Origin: Halomonas faecis
GTDB lineage: Bacteria; Pseudomonadota; Gammaproteobacteria; Pseudomonadales; Halomonadaceae
Direction of reading: 5' to 3'
Assembly (NCBI RefSeq): GCF_010993975.1
Contig: NZ_JAACZO010000032.1
Coordinates: 226,367-290,366, forward strand
Length of the DNA: 64,000 bases
Part shown: piece after piece, positions 61,381 through 64,000 of the stretch
Position numbering within the stretch: position 1 is the stretch's first letter
How the letters are laid out: each line of letters opens with the position of its first letter
Program-made: the position numbers and the translations under genes
Notes under the pieces: generated by a model
Told to the model about the DNA's origin: nothing
The model's input: the letters and a program-made list of their open reading frames with translations, nothing else
Databases searched by the model: none

Positions 61381-62412
61381 ATGCCGCGTGTCCCTTTCGA
61401 GCTAGCCGGTGTCCGGGTGGAGCCTGGCAGCCGTACCCAGATCGACGTGCCGGTGGCGCGTCTTTACACCCATGCGCCGCTGCACATTCCCGTGGAGGTG
61501 GTGCACGGACGGCAGGGCGGGCCGGTGCTGCTGGTGTGCGGTGGGATCCACGGCGACGAGATCAATGGAGTGGAGATCGTTCGCCGACTGCTGCGCTCGA
61601 AACAGCTCCAGGGGCTGCGTGGCACCCTGGTGGCGGTGCCCATCGTCAATGTCTTCGGCTTCGTTCAGCATAGTCGCTACCTGCCCGATCGGCGCGACCT
61701 GAACCGTTGCTTTCCCGGGAGTGAGTCGGGCTCGCTGGGAGGGCGAGTCGCAGCGCTGTTCCGCGAGGCCATCGTCGATCATGCCACTCACATCATCGAC
61801 CTGCACACCGGGGCGATCCATCGCACCAACCTGCCGCAGATCCGTGCTCAACTCATCTCCGGGGGCGAAACCGAGCGCATGGCCAATGCCTTCGGCGCGC
61901 CGGTGGTTCTCAATGCCGAGCTGCGCGAGGGCAGCCTGCGCCACTATGCCCAGAATCGCGGCATTCCGGTGCTCACCTATGAGGCTGGCGAGGCGCTGCG
62001 TTTCGACGAGTGGGCGATCGCGCCGGGGGTGCGCGGTGTGTTGCGGGTGATGCGCCGCCTGGGCATGCTGGCCGGTGAGCATCGCCGCCGCCCGCCGCCG
62101 GCGGCAGAGATTGCCAACGGTTCGAGTTGGGCGAGGGCGCCCATCGATGGCATCCTGCGCCCGCGTGTGCGTCTGGGCGCGCGGGTGGCCAAGGGGGACG
62201 TACTGGGCAAGGTGGCCGACCCATTCGGCAATGCCGAAGCAGCCGTCACCGCCATGGCCGACGGCATCGTGATCGGTATGGGTCGGTTGCCCCTGGCCAA
62301 CGAGGGGGAGGCGCTGTTTCACATTGCACGCTTCGATGCCATCGAAGAGGCGGAGAGTGCCGTCGAGGACTTCCACTCCAGCCTGGAGCCGCCGCCCGAC
62401 CCTCTCTATTGA
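61381..62412 (+). CDS. Succinylglutamate desuccinylase/aspartoacylase family protein
   Basis: 343 residues from the ATG at 61381 (a GTG two codons before is also possible; no clear ribosome binding site). Zinc carboxypeptidase-like fold: metal ligands in GGIHGDEINGVEIV (HxxE), substrate Arg in DRRDLNRCFPG, and the third ligand His in IIDLHTG. The C-terminal barrel (about 240-330) is typical of the M14-like AstE/Aspa group. Hydrolyses an N-acyl amino acid or related amide; the substrate is unknown. Confidence 0.88.
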   Translation: MPRVPFELAGVRVEPGSRTQIDVPVARLYTHAPLHIPVEVVHGRQGGPVLLVCGGIHGDEINGVEIVRRLLRSKQLQGLRGTLVAVPIVNVFGFVQHSRYLPDRRDLNRCFPGSESGSLGGRVAALFREAIVDHATHIIDLHTGAIHRTNLPQIRAQLISGGETERMANAFGAPVVLNAELREGSLRHYAQNRGIPVLTYEAGEALRFDEWAIAPGVRGVLRVMRRLGMLAGEHRRRPPPAAEIANGSSWARAPIDGILRPRVRLGARVAKGDVLGKVADPFGNAEAAVTAMADGIVIGMGRLPLANEGEALFHIARFDAIEEAESAVEDFHSSLEPPPDPLY

Positions 62413-62425
62413 GGCACATGGGCCA

Positions 62426-63469
62426 TCAGGCTGCCGGTGCGGCCTCGCGTTCGGGCACCAGGCTGAGGGCATCATCGAACACCCGCAGGCAGGCGCCATC
62501 GAGGTGACCGTTTTCCGACAGGTGGCGGCGGAAGCGGCGTCCGCCCGGCTGGCCCTGGAACAGGCCCAGCAAGTGACGGGTGACATGGTTGAGCTTGGCA
62601 CCTTCCTCCAGCCGACGGGCGATGTAGGGGCGAAAGGCACGGGCGGCTGCATGACGGCTGGTGGCAGGCCCGGGCTCGCCATAGAGTGCCTGGTCAACGC
62701 CAGCCAGTAGCCAGGGGTTTTGGTAGGCCTCGCGTCCGACCATTACGCTATCCATATGGGCCAGCTGCTCGCGGCATTCGTCCAGCGTCTTGATGCCGCC
62801 GTTGATGCCGATATGCAGCTCCGGCCGGCTGGCCTTGAGACGATGGACTCGCGGGTAGTTGAGCGGCGGGATGTCGCGGTTCTCCTTGGGCGAGAGCCCC
62901 TGCAGCCACGCCTTGCGCGCATGCACGATGAACGTCTCGCAGCCGGTATCCGCCACCCGGCCAATGAAGCGTTCCAGATCGGCGTCCTCGTCCTGATCGT
63001 CGATCCCGATGCGGCATTTCACCGTCACCGGAATGCTCACCACCTCGCGCATGGCGTGCACCGCCGCGGCGACCTTCTCGGGGTGGCCCATCAGACAGGC
63101 GCCGATCAGGTTGTTCTGCACCCGGTCGCTGGGGCAGCCGACGTTGAGGTTCACCTCATCGTACCCCCATGCTTCGGCAATTGCGGCGCATTCGGCCAAC
63201 TCGCCCGGGTCGCTGCCGCCCAGCTGCAATGCCAGCGGATGCTCGACCTCGTCATGGCCGAGGAAGCGCTCGCGCGGGCTGCCGTGCAGGATGGCACCGG
63301 TCGTCACCATCTCGGTGTAGAGCAGCGCGCGCCGCGTCAGGGTTCGGGCGAAGGCGCGGTAATCGCGGGTCGTCCAGTCCATCATCGGCGCCACGGAGAA
63401 CGTCCTATCCAGCGCAGGGCGCGTCATGCCAGTATCCATGCGGGTTGTGGCGGTTGCCTTATCTGCCAT
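62426..63469 (-). CDS. dusA: tRNA-dihydrouridine(20/20a) synthase DusA
   Basis: Up to 347 residues. FMN-dependent reduction of uridine in the tRNA D-loop. Conserved: FSVAPMMDWTTRDYR near the start, LGGSDPGELAECA, NLNVGCPSDRVQ with the catalytic Cys, VTVKCRIGIDD, FIVHARKAWLQGLSPKENR, and GINGGIKTLDECREQL, all typical of DusA. The start is uncertain: ATGs at 63469, 63439 and 63427 are in frame and none has a strong ribosome binding site. The N-terminal 15-20 residues may have been replaced when an element inserted at this end. Confidence 0.94.
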   Translation of the reverse strand: MADKATATTRMDTGMTRPALDRTFSVAPMMDWTTRDYRAFARTLTRRALLYTEMVTTGAILHGSPRERFLGHDEVEHPLALQLGGSDPGELAECAAIAEAWGYDEVNLNVGCPSDRVQNNLIGACLMGHPEKVAAAVHAMREVVSIPVTVKCRIGIDDQDEDADLERFIGRVADTGCETFIVHARKAWLQGLSPKENRDIPPLNYPRVHRLKASRPELHIGINGGIKTLDECREQLAHMDSVMVGREAYQNPWLLAGVDQALYGEPGPATSRHAAARAFRPYIARRLEEGAKLNHVTRHLLGLFQGQPGGRRFRRHLSENGHLDGACLRVFDDALSLVPEREAAPAA

Positions 63470-63568
63470 AGCTGTACATATTTATAGTAGTTCAGACGGG
63501 TTTTCGAAGCACGCTGGTACTGATTTGGTACTTGGGGCGTCTTCGATTTGGTACCAGGGAGGTGCAAA

Positions 63569-63690
63569 TTGGCGACGATCCGGAAGCGCCGCAATAAGGA
63601 TGGCAGTTTCTCATACATTGCGCAGATCCGCATCGCGCGGGATGGCCACCAGCACGCCAAGTCCAAGGCCTTTCCCCGCAAGGCCATGGC
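63569..63690 (+). pseudogene. Tyrosine recombinase (integrase), 5' remnant
   Basis: A TTG start after GGGAGG opens a frame ATIRKRRNKDGSFSYIAQ, then IRIARDGHQHAKSKAFPRKA. This is the arm-binding N-terminus of phage/island integrases of the tyrosine recombinase family. After about 40 codons the resemblance stops and the opposite strand becomes an ISL3-type transposase. The catalytic domain is therefore gone. Position directly beside the 5' end of dusA, facing away, fits the integrase of a dusA-targeting element. Confidence 0.72.
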
Positions 63691-64000
63691 CGAGTTCATG
63701 TCCATGGCGACGGCTTCGATCTGCTCTCGCGCCTCGCCCAGCCACTCGAAGAACGGGCGGATCGCGTCGCGGGAGCGGCCTTCGCCGATCCAAACCACCT
63801 GTTGGGTGTCGGCGCAGGCGACCACGGTGGCGTAGCGGTGCCTCTTGTGCAGGGCGAATTCGTCCATCATCAGCCGTCGCAACCGTGTCGGGTCCGGTGC
63901 CGGCAGATCGCGTAGCAGGCGCTGCTTGTCGATGGTCTTGACGGTATGCCAGTGCAGGCCGACCAAGTCCGCAACATGCCGAATCGGCAGCAACGTGACC
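63686..64000 (-). pseudogene. ISL3-family transposase fragment (extends past the window)
   Basis: The minus-strand frame begins beyond the window and reads VADLVGLHWHTVKTIDKQRLL (helix-turn-helix), then MMDEFALHKRHRYATVVACADTQQVVWIGEGR and EAVAMDMNSA, the first DDE-type Asp motifs of ISL3 transposases. After MDMNSA the similarity ends and the frame continues into integrase DNA with no terminal inverted repeat. So the 3' half of the transposase gene and that end of the element were lost at about 63686-63692. Confidence 0.78.

Overview
The window reads as a high-GC gammaproteobacterial chromosome, most like Halomonas or a relative (Halomonadaceae). This rests on gene content and protein similarity recognised by eye: a poly(hydroxyalkanoate) synthase, a TrkH potassium system, dusA, Mla- and AcrAB-like operons, and a large copper/silver locus. 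No rRNA, tRNA or CRISPR array was seen.

Layout. 1-3000 is a decayed ribose locus: rbsA runs straight into the 3' two thirds of rbsB, rbsC is missing, and an intact LacI-type rbsR follows. 3027-18000 is mostly housekeeping and accessory metabolism: an EamA exporter, an alcohol dehydrogenase behind a perfect FNR/Anr box, orphan cytochrome oxidase assembly genes (SCO1, CtaG), an Asp/Glu racemase, a MOSC protein, an SBF-fold transporter, PhaC, then TrkH with a shortened KdpD-like kinase and KdpE-like regulator, and a lipase-like protein.

18025-37600 is a metal-handling island. A leftward operon encodes a DUF411 protein, a 45-residue membrane peptide, a DUF2946-like protein, a DUF2933 protein, a CopA-type P-ATPase with unusual HMA motifs, and a Met/Gly repeat protein. 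Rightward come an L,D-transpeptidase, a cupredoxin with a two-component system, a DcaP-like porin, a small secreted protein, CusC-CusB-CusA, a second porin behind an FNR/Anr box, and a CxxC protein. Five promoters here share one geometry (tandem TTCAG half-sites 11 bp apart, 10 bp from a -10 element). They probably form one regulon of the response regulator at 25115. One of these promoters leads only to a terminator and predicts a small RNA.

37667-43712 holds a membrane protein, a FixL/FixJ-like pair, two Nudix hydrolases, a YqfO-like protein, a fasciclin protein and a fructosamine kinase. 43878-62412 is an envelope and efflux region: a leftward run (HlyD adaptor, double ABC ATPase-permease, ABC permease, and an Mla-like MCE lipid transporter), then a TolC-like channel, an AcrA/AcrB-like pump and a TetR/AcrR-like repressor. 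Four near-identical 19-bp sites resembling the AcrR operator sit in front of the Mla operon, the tolC-like gene, the pump and the repressor, tying them into one predicted regulon.

62426-64000: dusA is followed by the first 40 or so codons of a tyrosine integrase, which break directly into an ISL3-type transposase fragment. This looks like the eroded edge of a dusA-associated genomic island that continues past the window.
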